This document shows positions 7,724 through 19,622 of a stretch of DNA of 28,120 nt, piece after piece. Position numbers and translations under genes: made by a program. Each line of letters begins with the position of its first letter. The stretch's first letter is position 1. The DNA is taken from the NCBI GenBank assembly GCA_964390645.1, contig CAYMLL010000066.1:1-28120 (forward strand), in the 5' to 3' direction. This DNA comes from CAYMLL01 sp964390645 (GTDB lineage: Bacteria; Planctomycetota; UBA8108). The notes below the pieces were generated by a model. That model searched no databases, was not told the origin of the DNA, and saw only the letters and a program-made list of their open reading frames with translations.

Positions 7724-8677
7724 ATGAAGCGAATACCGATCTACACCAGCGAGCTCTATCTCGAGCACGACACCGGCGCCCATCACCCGGAGCGTCGCGA
7801 GCGTCTCGACAGCTGCCTGCAAGCCCTGCGCGCCGACGAAACGTTGAAGGACGCGATCGACTGGCGCCAGGGACGACAGGCGACTGACGAGGAGATCGGT
7901 CGCTGTCACACGAAGGAGCACATCCAGCGGGTCGAGGCCGCGCGCGGAAAGGCCGGCGGATTCGACGCGGACACCCGGTTCTCGGAGCGCTCTGTCGAGG
8001 CGGCGCGACGAGCCGCGGGCTCCGCCGTTGACGCGGTCGAGCGCTGCTGGAACGGAGAGATTTCGACGGCGTTCTCGCTGGCTCGTCCCCCGGGGCACCA
8101 CGCAACGCCCGACCGTGCCATGGGATTCTGTCTCTACAACAGCGTGGCGATCGCTGCACGCCACCTGCGCGCGATCGGCTGCGAACGCGTGCTCATCGTC
8201 GACTGGGACGTGCATCATGGCAACGGTACGCAGGACATCTTCTGGGACGACGGCTCGGTATTCTACTACTCGCTCCACCAGTGGCCGCACTACCCCGGAA
8301 CCGGGTTGAGCTCCGAGATCGGCCTGCGAGCCGGCGAGGGCGCCACGCTCAACCGCCCGCTGCCCGCGGGGTACCCCGCCGCCGACCACGTCGAGCTTTA
8401 CCGGAGTGATCTGATCTCCATCGCCGAACGCTTCTCGCCCGAGTTCATCCTCCTGAGCGCCGGCTTCGACTCCCATCGCGACGACCCACTCGGCGACCTG
8501 CTGCTCGACGATGACGACTTCGTGACCCTGACGCGCATCGCCACCGAGGTGGCGCCGTCGGGGAGGATTATCAGCGTGCTCGAAGGCGGGTACGATGTCG
8601 ACGCGTTGGCCCGCTCGGTCGTCCGGCACGTACGGACGCTCCACGACGCGTTTTCCGATGACGCTCGAAGGTGTTAG
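7724..8677 (+). CDS. Histone deacetylase family / acetoin utilization-type deacetylase
   Basis: A 317-residue zinc amidohydrolase of the arginase/deacetylase fold. Family members remove acyl groups from lysine or polyamine amines, or act on related amides. Visible family residues are RPPGHHA (H125, H126, the charge-relay pair), DWDVHHGNGTQDIF with zinc ligands D162 and H164, SAGFDSHRDDPLG with the third ligand D249, and LEGGYD with the active-site Tyr at 290. The length is normal and no residue appears missing. ATG 7724 is chosen for GGTGAG 6 bases upstream; ATG 7691 is an in-frame alternative adding 11 residues. No signal peptide, so cytosolic. It stands alone without acetoin genes, so the substrate (protein, polyamine or other) cannot be told. 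Confidence 0.95.
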   Translation: MKRIPIYTSELYLEHDTGAHHPERRERLDSCLQALRADETLKDAIDWRQGRQATDEEIGRCHTKEHIQRVEAARGKAGGFDADTRFSERSVEAARRAAGSAVDAVERCWNGEISTAFSLARPPGHHATPDRAMGFCLYNSVAIAARHLRAIGCERVLIVDWDVHHGNGTQDIFWDDGSVFYYSLHQWPHYPGTGLSSEIGLRAGEGATLNRPLPAGYPAADHVELYRSDLISIAERFSPEFILLSAGFDSHRDDPLGDLLLDDDDFVTLTRIATEVAPSGRIISVLEGGYDVDALARSVVRHVRTLHDAFSDDARRC

Positions 8678-8723
8678 AATTCTTCGACGCCGAGCAGCTG
8701 GCAGCCCCCCCCCACCAGAGTCC

Positions 8724-10019
8724 ATGAACCGACCGAGTCTCCGCATTCTCCTCACACTGACGGGCTTCGCGCTCCTGCTCGCACCCGGCACCGGCTGTCA
8801 GGACTCGGAAGAGCCCGCTCCCGGCGCCCGGGTGAGCGCGGATCGCACAGATCCGACGACGGGCACCGCGACCACGGGCACCGCGACCACGGGCGACGCG
8901 GCCACGGGCGACGCGGCCACGGGCGACGCGGCCACGGGCGACGCGACCACGGGCACCGCGACCACGGGCACCGCGACCACGGGCGACGGAGCGCTGGCCG
9001 CGGTCGTCCACGGGTTCGAGCTCTCGGCGACCTCCCCTGGCGACCCCGCCAAGACCCTCGAGCAAGGCCTCAGCCTGCAGAAACAGGGGAAGTACAAGCA
9101 GGCCATCGACGTCCTCGCGACGGCCGTGGCGATGCGGGGGCCCGACAAGGTGCGCGCCGAGGCGCTCTTCGAGCTCGCGGAGACCCACTTCCGTCAGGGC
9201 AAGGACGCGCAGTCCGAGAAGCTGGACCCCGGTGAGGAGGCTGACGCGGACGCCGCGCTGACCGTCGCGGCGGACCTCTTCGAGGAGGTTGTCCGCCGCT
9301 ACCCCGAGGAGATGGACTCGACCCCGCTCGCCGCCTATATGACCGGCTCCTCGTACCTTCTTCTGGGCGACCAGCGCACGGCGCTCGAGAAGTACACCGG
9401 CTGCTACGAGCGCTTCCCGAACTCCTCGCAGCGACCCCGATCCATGGTACGGCGCGGCGTCTGCTTCGCGGGCACCGGCAATCCGGCGAAGGCGCGCGAG
9501 ATCTACCGGCAGTACCTGGACACCTACGGAACCGACGCGAAGCTCGCAGGCACGACCAAGAAGGTGCGCAAGTACCTCCGCGAGATCGAGTTCGTCGGTC
9601 GCAAGGCTCCCCCTCTGCACGCCGAGCGATGGCTCAAGGGGGTCATTCCCCGGGGCCTGAAAGACCTCCAGGGAGAGGTCGTCGTGCTTACCTTCTTCAT
9701 GACCGGCTGCGGTCACTGCAAGAACGAGATGCCGAAGATCCGGCGTGACGTCGAGAGATGGACCTCGCACGGAGTCATATTCATCGGCTGCTCGGACCCT
9801 GAGCACCGCGACGCGAAGACGCCGATCGACGTCTACCTCAACGAGCACCGCATCGACTTCTTCGACGTCGCCATCGACACCGGCAGCAGGAACCAGAAGC
9901 CCTATCACGTGAGGAGCTTCCCCGCCTCGGTCATCATCGGCCGCAAGGGGATCGTCCGCTGGCGAGGGCACTACGCATTCCTCAGCCACAACCTGCTCGA
10001 GATGCTCCTCGCCGAGTAG
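8724..10019 (+). CDS. TPR-containing lipoprotein with C-terminal TlpA/thioredoxin-like domain
   Basis: A 431-residue protein. The N-terminus (LRILLTLTGFALLLAPGTGC) is a lipoprotein-like signal peptide with Cys near position 25, though the lipobox is imperfect. Residues 45-89 are nine pentapeptides of TTGTA/TTGDA/ATGDA type, a flexible linker coded by a 15-bp tandem repeat. About 110-280 has tetratricopeptide-like helices (LEQGLSLQKQGKYKQAIDVL; TGSSYLLLGDQRTALEKY). The C-terminal 140 residues form a thioredoxin fold with VVVLTFFMTGCGHCKNEMP: C329 and C332 are a CGHC redox pair as in TlpA/ResA. The cis-Pro segment is SFPASVIIG. It likely works on the outer face of a membrane as a thiol-disulfide reductase for exported proteins. 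It ends shortly before the convergent DUF1501 gene. Confidence 0.92.
   Translation: MNRPSLRILLTLTGFALLLAPGTGCQDSEEPAPGARVSADRTDPTTGTATTGTATTGDAATGDAATGDAATGDATTGTATTGTATTGDGALAAVVHGFELSATSPGDPAKTLEQGLSLQKQGKYKQAIDVLATAVAMRGPDKVRAEALFELAETHFRQGKDAQSEKLDPGEEADADAALTVAADLFEEVVRRYPEEMDSTPLAAYMTGSSYLLLGDQRTALEKYTGCYERFPNSSQRPRSMVRRGVCFAGTGNPAKAREIYRQYLDTYGTDAKLAGTTKKVRKYLREIEFVGRKAPPLHAERWLKGVIPRGLKDLQGEVVVLTFFMTGCGHCKNEMPKIRRDVERWTSHGVIFIGCSDPEHRDAKTPIDVYLNEHRIDFFDVAIDTGSRNQKPYHVRSFPASVIIGRKGIVRWRGHYAFLSHNLLEMLLAE
8856..8990 (+). repeat. 15-bp tandem repeat, nine units, inside the TPR-thioredoxin lipoprotein gene
   Basis: Units such as ACCACGGGCACCGCG and GCCACGGGCGACGCG repeat nine times in frame, coding (T/A)TG(T/D)A pentapeptides. 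The unit order (T-type, D-type, T-type) suggests block duplication. Being a multiple of three, length change would not break the gene. Confidence 0.95.
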
Positions 10020-10071
10020 CCCGAGAGGGGTCGCGACGGAAACCCGGAGACTCCCGACTGCCCCGCCACGC

Positions 10072-11493
10072 TCAGGCGACGATCTCCTCGACGACGCGGC
10101 CGTGCACGTCCGTGAGACGAAAATCACGGCCGGCGTGACGGTACGTCAGGCGCTCGTGATCGAGCCCGAGGAGGTGCAGCAGCGTTGCGTGCAGATCGTG
10201 CACGTGAACGGGCTTCTCGACCGCCGCGAAGCCGAACTCGTCCGTCGCTCCGTGGACAGTACCGCCACGGACGCCGCCACCGGCCAGCCAGACCGAGAAC
10301 CCGTGGTGGTTGTGGTCGCGACCCAGCTTGCTCTTGCTGCCACGCGTCTCGACCGTCGGTGTGCGGCCGAACTCCCCTCCCCAGAGGACGAGTGTCTCGT
10401 CGAGAAGGCCGCGCTCCTTGAGGTCACCGAGGAGCGCGCCGATGGCCTGCGAGCATTCAGCGGCGAGCTTGCGGTGGTTCTTCTCGATGTTGTCGTGGTT
10501 GTCCCAGGGCTGCCATTTGCCGTGCCACAGCTGCACGAAGCGCACGCCACGCTCGACGAGCCGTCGCGCGATCAACGTCTGCCGCGCCTGCACTGTGTTG
10601 CCGTAGCGCTCACGCACGGCGGCCGTCTCCCTGGACACATCGAAGGCGTCCGACGCGGCGACCTGCATGCGGAAGGCCTGCTCGTAGGAGTGGATCCGCG
10701 CCTCGAGCAACGGGTCGTCACCGCGATCCTCGAGATGACGACGGTTGAGCTCCCGCAGCAGATCCAGCTGCTCGCGTTGGCGTCGGGAGTCCACGCGCGG
10801 GTTGCGGATGTTCTCGATGAGCTCGTCGACGGACGAGTGCCGCGTGTCGACGTGGGTGCCCTCGAAGATGCCCGGCAGAAACGCCGAGCGCCAGTTGTCG
10901 GGTCCCTTTACCGGGTGGCCTCCCGGACACATGGCGACAAAGCCGGGAAGGTCCTGATTCTCCGTGCCGAGTCCGTACAGCAGCCACGAGCCCAGACTCG
11001 GCCTCGGCAACACGTTGTCGCCGCAGTTCATCAGCATCAGGGACGGCTCATGATTCGGCACGTCCGCGTACATCGAGCGGATGACGCAGAGATCGTCGGC
11101 GTGCTCGCCTACGTGCCGGAAGAGTTCGCTGATCGGGATGCCGCTGTCGCCGTGGCGCTCGAAGGCGAACGGCGAACCGAACGCCGTGCCGGTCTCGCGT
11201 TCCGTCAGCAGATTCGGGATCGGCAGGATCTTGCCGTGGTGCTTCGTCAGCAGCGGCTTGGGATCGAAGGTGTCGACGTGCGACGGGCCCCCGTTGAGAA
11301 AGATGTGGATCACGCGCTTCGCCCGCGGCGCGAAGTGCGGCGCGCGTCGCGCCAGCGGGCTTGCCGACAGGCCCGCGCGCGGCGCGGCGACAAGGTCCTT
11401 CACGCCCGTACCGTCCGACCCCAGCACCCCGAGCCCCAGCATCCCGAGGCCCATTCCGGATCGCTGCAAGAGGTTGCGTCGTGTCAACACCAT
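10072..11493 (-). CDS. DUF1501 family protein with Tat-type signal
   Basis: A 473-residue member of the DUF1501 family, abundant in planctomycetes and related to the alkaline phosphatase/sulfatase fold. ATG 11493 gives an N-terminus with TRRNLLQRSG and a hydrophobic stretch, a twin-arginine signal, so export in folded form is likely. Family segments seen are HIFLNGGPSHVDTFDPKP, PSLGSWLLYGLG, FVQLWHGKWQPWDNHDNI, LVLWGGEFGRTPT and GRDHNHHGFSVWLAGGG. Metal-binding His/Asp residues of this type are plentiful. The start lies 11 bases after the stop of the DUF1549/DUF1553 gene, a pairing seen again and again in planctomycete genomes, so the two are probably one operon and one functional unit. The reaction is not established for the family. 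Confidence 0.95.
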   Translation of the reverse strand: MVLTRRNLLQRSGMGLGMLGLGVLGSDGTGVKDLVAAPRAGLSASPLARRAPHFAPRAKRVIHIFLNGGPSHVDTFDPKPLLTKHHGKILPIPNLLTERETGTAFGSPFAFERHGDSGIPISELFRHVGEHADDLCVIRSMYADVPNHEPSLMLMNCGDNVLPRPSLGSWLLYGLGTENQDLPGFVAMCPGGHPVKGPDNWRSAFLPGIFEGTHVDTRHSSVDELIENIRNPRVDSRRQREQLDLLRELNRRHLEDRGDDPLLEARIHSYEQAFRMQVAASDAFDVSRETAAVRERYGNTVQARQTLIARRLVERGVRFVQLWHGKWQPWDNHDNIEKNHRKLAAECSQAIGALLGDLKERGLLDETLVLWGGEFGRTPTVETRGSKSKLGRDHNHHGFSVWLAGGGVRGGTVHGATDEFGFAAVEKPVHVHDLHATLLHLLGLDHERLTYRHAGRDFRLTDVHGRVVEEIVA

Positions 11494-11504
11494 CGAACGT
11501 CGGC

Positions 11505-14982
<3,478 letters not shown>

Positions 14983-15099
14983 GAACACCGTCCCGCGAGT
15001 TGCCACAGACCATTGTAGCAGGCACCAAGGGTGCGACGACACCTCTCGGCGCGTGATTCGTTGCACCGAATCAACAGGCGGCGCAGCACGCGGCTCAGC
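14983..15099 (-). promoter_or_regulatory. Intergenic control region between sulfatase and DUF1549/DUF1553 gene
   Basis: Holds a perfect inverted repeat with 7-bp arms, TGATTCG (15054-15060) and CGAATCA (15067-15073) around 6 bases. A smaller inverted repeat GCACC-AAG-GGTGC lies at about 15022-15034. A minus-strand -10-like TACAAT is at 15012-15017, but no good -35 is seen. The symmetric site fits the size of a GntR- or LacI-type operator, so the last two genes of the cluster may have their own regulated promoter. It could also be an RNA hairpin that tunes expression within the operon. Confidence 0.4.
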
Positions 15100-16569
15100 T
15101 CATCTCGCTCGCCGGTCGCGATCCGCCTCGATCTCGGCGGACGAGCCCGGACGGGCGTCGCAGTTGTGGCTGCCCGGCGCCATCGGATGGTTGAGCTGCG
15201 GCAGGTAGCGTCGGTGACGCTCGATCACGTCCCGGTACTTCGCATCGCCTGCGAGGTTCTCGAGCTCATGCGGGTCAGCGCGATGATCGTAGAGCTCCTG
15301 CGAGCCGTCGGCGTAGACCGTGTAGCGCCAGTCCTGCGAGCGCACGGAATGGTTGTGCTGGCCGAAGGTGGTCAACGCCGGCCATGGCCGCTCGGCTTTC
15401 GGGTTCCGCAGCAGCGGCACGAGACTGTGTCCCTCGAGGCCGGTGACGACGTCGAGCCCGCAGAGCTCGATCAGTGTCGGGAAGAGATCGATCAGGCCGA
15501 CGGGACGATCGCAGCGCGCGCCCGAGGCGAGCCCGGGAGCGACGATCATCAGGACCACCCTGGTCGACGCCTCCCACAGCGATCGCTTCCCCCAGCGCTC
15601 CTTCGTGCCGAGGTGGAAGCCGTGGTCACTCCAGAGCACGATCACCGTGTTCGCGCTCTCGCCGCCGGCGTCGAGAGCGTCGAGCACCTTGCCTACCTGC
15701 GCGTCAACGAAGCTGACGCACGCAAGATAGCTCTGCACGGCGTGCTTCCACTGCCGGTTCTCGACGAGCCACTGGTGGCGCGGCGCCACGCGGCTCCAGG
15801 ACAGATCCTGCGCGTAGCGCGGCACGTCGCGGAGGTCATTCTCAGCGACCGTCGGCAAGCGGATCGAATCCAGCGGATACATGTCGAACCACCGTTTCGG
15901 CGCGTAGAGTGGCACATGGGGACGATAGAAGCCGCAGGCGAGGAAGAACGGCGTGTCGCCCTTGCCGCGAATCTTGCCCGCGGCCCAGGCGGCGATCTTC
16001 GCGTCCGGCATCGAGTCGTCTCGCTCGGGAAAGACACCCCAGTCCCACAGCGGGTGCGTGTGCCCGGCGACGATCGGCTCACGCGGACGCGGACCGAAGC
16101 CGCCGAAGCTGCCGCCGTACTGCCCGAACTCGCCGCGTCCGCCGCCGTGGAAGATCTTGCCGACGCCCCACGACTCCCACCCCGAACGCTGGAAGTGCAT
16201 CGGGATCGTCACCGAGCGCTTCGTCGCCTCCCACTGTCGCAGCCGCGGACCGAGGTAATAGGTGCCTGTCGACGAGGGCAGCTTGCCGATGAGGAGACTG
16301 ACACGCGACGGATTGCAGATCGGGGCCTGGCAATGGGCGTTCGTGAAGAGCACGCCGCGACTCGCAAGCCGATCGATGTGCGGAGTCTTCGCCTGCGGGT
16401 GACCACCGAGGCAGCCGATCCAGTCGTTGAGATCGTCGATCGCCAGGAACAGGACGTTGTACGGCTTACCGTTCGACGCCGGTTGGCTCTCTGACCCGTC
16501 GACCGGCGCCAGGAGGGTGAACAGCACGAGGAGCGTGACGCACAGAGGGGCTCTCTCAGCTCGGAACAT
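15100..16569 (-). CDS. Exported formylglycine sulfatase, iduronate-2-sulfatase-like
   Basis: A 489-residue type I sulfatase that would hydrolyse sulfate esters, probably on a glycan. The signal peptide is APLCVTLLVLFTLLAPVDG. The metal-binding pair D45-D46 lies in VLFLAIDDLND. The catalytic motif CNPSR (C85-R89, in QAPICNPSRVSLLIGKLPSS) has the Cys that a formylglycine-generating enzyme would convert. GWESWGVGKIFHGG and VIVLWSDHGFHLGTKERW are typical of the iduronate-2-sulfatase branch. GGGAGAAG lies a few bases before ATG 16569. The first 14 bases overlap the end of the rhamnose isomerase gene, so the two are almost surely cotranscribed and coupled. The substrate is unknown; the neighbour points to sulfated rhamnose-containing polysaccharide. 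Confidence 0.95.
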   Translation of the reverse strand: MFRAERAPLCVTLLVLFTLLAPVDGSESQPASNGKPYNVLFLAIDDLNDWIGCLGGHPQAKTPHIDRLASRGVLFTNAHCQAPICNPSRVSLLIGKLPSSTGTYYLGPRLRQWEATKRSVTIPMHFQRSGWESWGVGKIFHGGGRGEFGQYGGSFGGFGPRPREPIVAGHTHPLWDWGVFPERDDSMPDAKIAAWAAGKIRGKGDTPFFLACGFYRPHVPLYAPKRWFDMYPLDSIRLPTVAENDLRDVPRYAQDLSWSRVAPRHQWLVENRQWKHAVQSYLACVSFVDAQVGKVLDALDAGGESANTVIVLWSDHGFHLGTKERWGKRSLWEASTRVVLMIVAPGLASGARCDRPVGLIDLFPTLIELCGLDVVTGLEGHSLVPLLRNPKAERPWPALTTFGQHNHSVRSQDWRYTVYADGSQELYDHRADPHELENLAGDAKYRDVIERHRRYLPQLNHPMAPGSHNCDARPGSSAEIEADRDRRAR

Positions 16570-17848
16570 CGTTCTTCTCCCTTCGTTTCACCTGAACGTC
16601 CCGCTCGTGGCGACGGACGTCCTGGAGCCATGCGACGCCCACCGGCACCTCGCATCGCCGACAGTGCTCGTCCCAGACCGATCCGAAGGGCATCGTCTTG
16701 AGAGCCTCGAAGGTCGCGAGGCGCCCGGTGTAGTCGAGCGCCGCCTCGAGCTGCCGCAGCGTCTCGATCGGCTCGAGCAGCGCCATGCACAGCGCCTCGA
16801 GCAGCGCACGCGTTCCGACGACCCAGGCGGCCACACGGTTGATGCTCGCGTCGAAAAAGTCGAGCCCGATGTGAACTCGGTCGAGGTAGTTACCGCGCAC
16901 GAGCTCCTGGGCGATCGCCTGCAGCTCGTCGCTCAGCGTTACGACGTGATCGCTGTCCCAGCGAACGCCGCGGCTGACGTGAAGGAGGATGCGGTCGACG
17001 TGTGTCAGCACCGACGAGATCTTGTCGGAGATGACCTCGGTCGGGTGAAAGTGGCCGGCATCCAGACAGAGGAGCTTGCGCCGCGAGACCGCGTAGCCGA
17101 GATAGAACTCGTGTGAGCCGACGACGTAGCTCTCCGAGCCGATGCCGAAGAGCTTCGCCTCGATCGCGTCGAGCCCGTGGGTCGGGTCGATCTCCCGTGC
17201 GAACATCCGGTCGAGCGACTCGGCGAGCCGTTCGCGTGGCGTCCTGCGATCGACGGGCGTGTCCTTGAGCCCGTCCGGAATCCACACATTCGTCACGCAC
17301 GGAGAGCCGAGCGCCTCGCCCATCGCCGCTCCGATGCCACGACACGCGATGCCATGGTCGATCCAGAAGCGACGGATGCCTGGGTCAGCGTGGGACAGCG
17401 TGAAACCGTCGCGCGCCTTCTCGTGCGCGAAGTACGTCGGGTTGAAGTCGAGCCCGAGGCCCCTGTCGCCCGCCCAGTCGATCCAGCCGCGGAAGTGCGA
17501 TACGTCGATCTCATCACGCTCGACCGGAGAGCTGCCCGTCTCGGCGTAGCTGGCGTGCAGATTGAGGCGGTGCGAGCCGGGGATCAGCGACAGAGCGACG
17601 TCGAGATCGACCCGCAGCTCATCAGGCGTGCGCGCCTTGCCCGGGTAGGTGCCGGTGACGGCAAGCCCGCCGCCGATCTCCTCGCCGCTCGTCTCGAACC
17701 CGCCGATGTCGTCTCCCTGCCAGCAATGGAGAGAAACGGGATTGCGCGCCAGACGCTCGAGCGCCGCCTCCGTATCGACGCCGAGCTCGGCGTAGCGCTC
17801 GCGCGCGAGCGCGTAGGTGGCTTCCACCGCCGAGTCGATTCGCGACAT
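16556..17848 (-). CDS. rhaA: L-rhamnose isomerase
   Basis: A 430-residue cytosolic enzyme converting L-rhamnose to L-rhamnulose; the length is close to the usual 415-425. GGAGG precedes ATG 17848. The similarity to characterised RhaA is high along the whole length: VSLHCWQGDDIGGFE, AVTGTYPGKARTPDELR, LGLDFNPTYFAHEKARDGF, NVWIPDGLKDTPVDR, IEAKLFGIGSESYVVGSHEF, CLDAGHFHPTEVISDKIS, VRWDSDHVV and HIGLDFFDASINR. These include the Glu, Asp and His residues that hold the two metal ions. No rhamnulokinase, aldolase or regulator is in the window. It is the first gene of a minus-strand cluster with a sulfatase and the DUF1549/DUF1553-DUF1501 pair. Confidence 0.97.
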   Translation of the reverse strand: MSRIDSAVEATYALARERYAELGVDTEAALERLARNPVSLHCWQGDDIGGFETSGEEIGGGLAVTGTYPGKARTPDELRVDLDVALSLIPGSHRLNLHASYAETGSSPVERDEIDVSHFRGWIDWAGDRGLGLDFNPTYFAHEKARDGFTLSHADPGIRRFWIDHGIACRGIGAAMGEALGSPCVTNVWIPDGLKDTPVDRRTPRERLAESLDRMFAREIDPTHGLDAIEAKLFGIGSESYVVGSHEFYLGYAVSRRKLLCLDAGHFHPTEVISDKISSVLTHVDRILLHVSRGVRWDSDHVVTLSDELQAIAQELVRGNYLDRVHIGLDFFDASINRVAAWVVGTRALLEALCMALLEPIETLRQLEAALDYTGRLATFEALKTMPFGSVWDEHCRRCEVPVGVAWLQDVRRHERDVQVKRREKNDVPS

Positions 17849-17979
17849 GGTGACGCCTCCGGCGCGCTATCTCGACCGGATGCCCGTCACCGGGTCTGCC
17901 GGAGTCCGCGAAGTGAATCGAAGCCTGCTCATCGACACGGTCCCCGGTTGTGGATGTGGTCGCTACCCGTCAGCCGGAC

Positions 17980-17985
17980 AGTATA
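17980..17985 (-). promoter_or_regulatory. Possible -10 element upstream of rhaA
   Basis: Minus-strand TATACT about 130 bases before the rhaA start and just after the oxygenase stop. The sequence at -35 distance is poor. The 151-base gap between the genes favours a separate promoter for the rhaA cluster. Confidence 0.25.
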
Positions 17986-17999
17986 GCGGCCGCGCCGGC

Positions 18000-18998
18000 T
18001 CAGAGCACGTCACCACCGAGTTCGGGGAACACCTTCGACACCTTCGACAGCAGGTACTCGCCGTAGCTGCCCTCGAACCCGTGGACGCTGGAACCATCCC
18101 AGCGCTCGTCCCGATCATCGACCAGCTCCGCCGCAGGGGTGATCGGGCACACGTCCGCATCGAAGCCCGGGTCGAGGAAGAACGGAAAGGAGAGGCGGGC
18201 ACGATCGCCGCGGTTCAACACGCGGTGCAACGTCGAGCGGTAGAAGCCGCCGGTCGTTCGATCGAGCATGTCACCGATATTGCAGACGAAGGAGCCGGGG
18301 ATCGGTGGCGCATCGATCCACCCGGCGGCCGTCTTGACCTGCAGACCGCCGCTCGCATCCTGGCCCAGGATCGTCAACAAGCCGTAGTCGGTGTGCTCGC
18401 CGACACTCCGCAGCGTCCCGCCGTCGGCACATCGCGACAGCGGCGGGTAGCTGAAGATGCGAAAGAGGATCAGCGGATCACGCGTGTAGCGTTCGACGAA
18501 GTACGAGCGCTCCAGCCCGAGACTCAGCCCGATCCCCTCGAGGATGGTCTGGCCGAGCGCGGTCAGAGCATCGAGGTAGTCCAGGACGGTCTCGCGAAAG
18601 CCGGCGATGTCGGGAAAGAGGTTGGCTCCGTGGAGCGGCACGCCAGCGGCCACCTTCGGGTGCTCGTCCGCAAGCTCGGCGCCGAAGTAGACGCCCTCCT
18701 TCTGATCCGGCTTCCCGAGCGTCAGCTCGTCCCCGACCGCGAAGTAGCCGCGCCAGGCGCGGCCACCGAGCGACATGCGGATCGCCATCTTCGCGTCGAG
18801 ATCCTGTGCGAAGAAGCGTCGGCTCAGATCCTCGAGCCGCCCCTGCAGAGCTTCGTTGACACCGTGCCCGACGACGTAGAAGAACCCGTGCTCGCGACAG
18901 GCGTCACGGATCGCGCTCGCCGTCTCGGCGCCACCGTCGGCAGCCCGGCGCAGGGGCGCGAGATCGATCACCGGGAGGGAACTCGTGTCGGCAACCAT
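18000..18998 (-). CDS. 2-oxoglutarate/Fe(II)-dependent oxygenase, isopenicillin N synthase family
   Basis: A 332-residue enzyme of the 2OG-Fe(II) dioxygenase superfamily. It starts at ATG 18998 (LPVIDLAPLRRAA, the usual DIOX_N beginning); a TTG 39 bases upstream is an unlikely alternative. REHGFFYVVGHGV matches the N-terminal domain. The iron triad is visible: VGEHTDYGLLTIL supplies His and Asp (about residues 203-205) and STLHRVLN the second His (about 257). ARLSFPFFLDP supplies the Arg-x-Ser that binds the 2-oxoglutarate carboxylate. The length is normal. Substrates of bacterial members vary widely, from amino acids to small metabolites, and the context does not settle it. It is followed by rhaA on the same strand after 151 bases. 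Confidence 0.93.
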   Translation of the reverse strand: MVADTSSLPVIDLAPLRRAADGGAETASAIRDACREHGFFYVVGHGVNEALQGRLEDLSRRFFAQDLDAKMAIRMSLGGRAWRGYFAVGDELTLGKPDQKEGVYFGAELADEHPKVAAGVPLHGANLFPDIAGFRETVLDYLDALTALGQTILEGIGLSLGLERSYFVERYTRDPLILFRIFSYPPLSRCADGGTLRSVGEHTDYGLLTILGQDASGGLQVKTAAGWIDAPPIPGSFVCNIGDMLDRTTGGFYRSTLHRVLNRGDRARLSFPFFLDPGFDADVCPITPAAELVDDRDERWDGSSVHGFEGSYGEYLLSKVSKVFPELGGDVL

Positions 18999-19145
18999 TC
19001 TGCACGAGAAGCTACCGTCCAACGTCGACGCCTGCAAAGGAAACGGCGAGTGCGACGACGGGCGCCGGCGGTCGTGGACCGAGGTGGTACCCCGGACGCC
19101 GACCGCTCCCCGGTCCGTCCGGGAGGGAGGCTCGGCGGGGCGGAC

Positions 19146-19196
19146 TGGTGGGCGTGCCCGGACTCGAACCGGGGACTTCCACCGTGTGAGGGTGGC
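19146..19196 (-). pseudogene. 3' half of tRNA-Val(CAC), truncated
   Basis: Minus strand carries the anticodon stem-loop CCACC-CTCACAC-GGTGG (anticodon CAC), the T arm CCGGG around TTCGA, the 3' acceptor strand CACGCCC and an encoded CCA. The 5' acceptor strand (expected GGGCGTG) and a proper D arm are absent, replaced by unrelated sequence. About 51 bases match the intact tRNA-Val(UAC) at 20044-20120 with three differences, including the anticodon. Such 3' remnants are typical of attachment sites left by elements that integrate in tRNA genes. Confidence 0.8.
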
Positions 19197-19345
19197 GCAA
19201 GTCGGCCACCCAGGTTTTCAAGGCCGGCGGCGAGCCGCCGCTGCCGACGGGTGTCGAGGAGTACCGCGACCTATGGAACTCGCTACGCGACGGCGCGAAG
19301 CCGAAGCGCAAGCGCGGCCGACCGAGAAAAACCGAAGCCGCGTAG
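19190..19345 (+). pseudogene. Orphan C-terminal tail of a basic, AT-hook-like protein
   Basis: Immediately next to the tRNA fragment, an open frame reads through VFKAGGEPPLPTGVEEYRD and DGAKPKRKRGRPRKTEAA to TAG 19343-19345. Only about 45-50 residues exist. The frame is closed upstream within the tRNA fragment and there is no plausible start, so it looks like the tail of a longer gene cut at a recombination joint. KRGRPRK resembles an AT-hook. The parent protein is not recognised. Confidence 0.5.
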
Positions 19346-19367
19346 AATGGCCAGTTCCGGGTCGGGC

Positions 19368-19622
19368 TCAGTCCTTGCGGTCGGGATCGCTGGCCTTCAG
19401 CAACAGGCTGCCTCCGACGAAGCAGGCGACGACGCCGGTCAAGATTCCCAACCAGCCACCGGCGACCCAGAGCCGCAGTATGACGGTCATCTCGGGCCCT
19501 ATTCCTCCTGTTTCGAAAGCGTCGTCCAGGACACCGCTGGTATCAAGAGCATTGGATCCGACCCAGACGAGGCCAGGGAAGAGGGTCCATTTGCCGATGG
19601 TTCCGAGTCTACTTCTGGACAT
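19368..19622 (-). CDS. Small hydrophobic membrane protein, 84 residues
   Basis: ATG 19622 has GGAG about 11 bases upstream. The product has a basic start (SRSRLGTIGKW), a short hydrophobic stretch and a clear transmembrane segment near the C-terminus (GGWLGILTGVVACFVGG), ending in DPDRKD. It lies between the two tRNA-Val sequences, so it may be cargo of an old element. Family unknown. It could be spurious, but the membrane pattern favours a real gene. Confidence 0.45.
   Translation of the reverse strand: MSRSRLGTIGKWTLFPGLVWVGSNALDTSGVLDDAFETGGIGPEMTVILRLWVAGGWLGILTGVVACFVGGSLLLKASDPDRKD

Noticed and set aside
7586..8791. Minus-strand frame of 400 codons opposite the deacetylase
   Set aside because: The plus strand carries all deacetylase motifs; the antisense product has none.
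8856..8990. CRISPR array
   Set aside because: Units are 15 bp, contiguous without spacers, and in frame inside a gene.
19146..19230. A second full tRNA-Val
   Set aside because: The 5' acceptor strand and D arm are missing, so a cloverleaf cannot form; kept as a truncated pseudogene.
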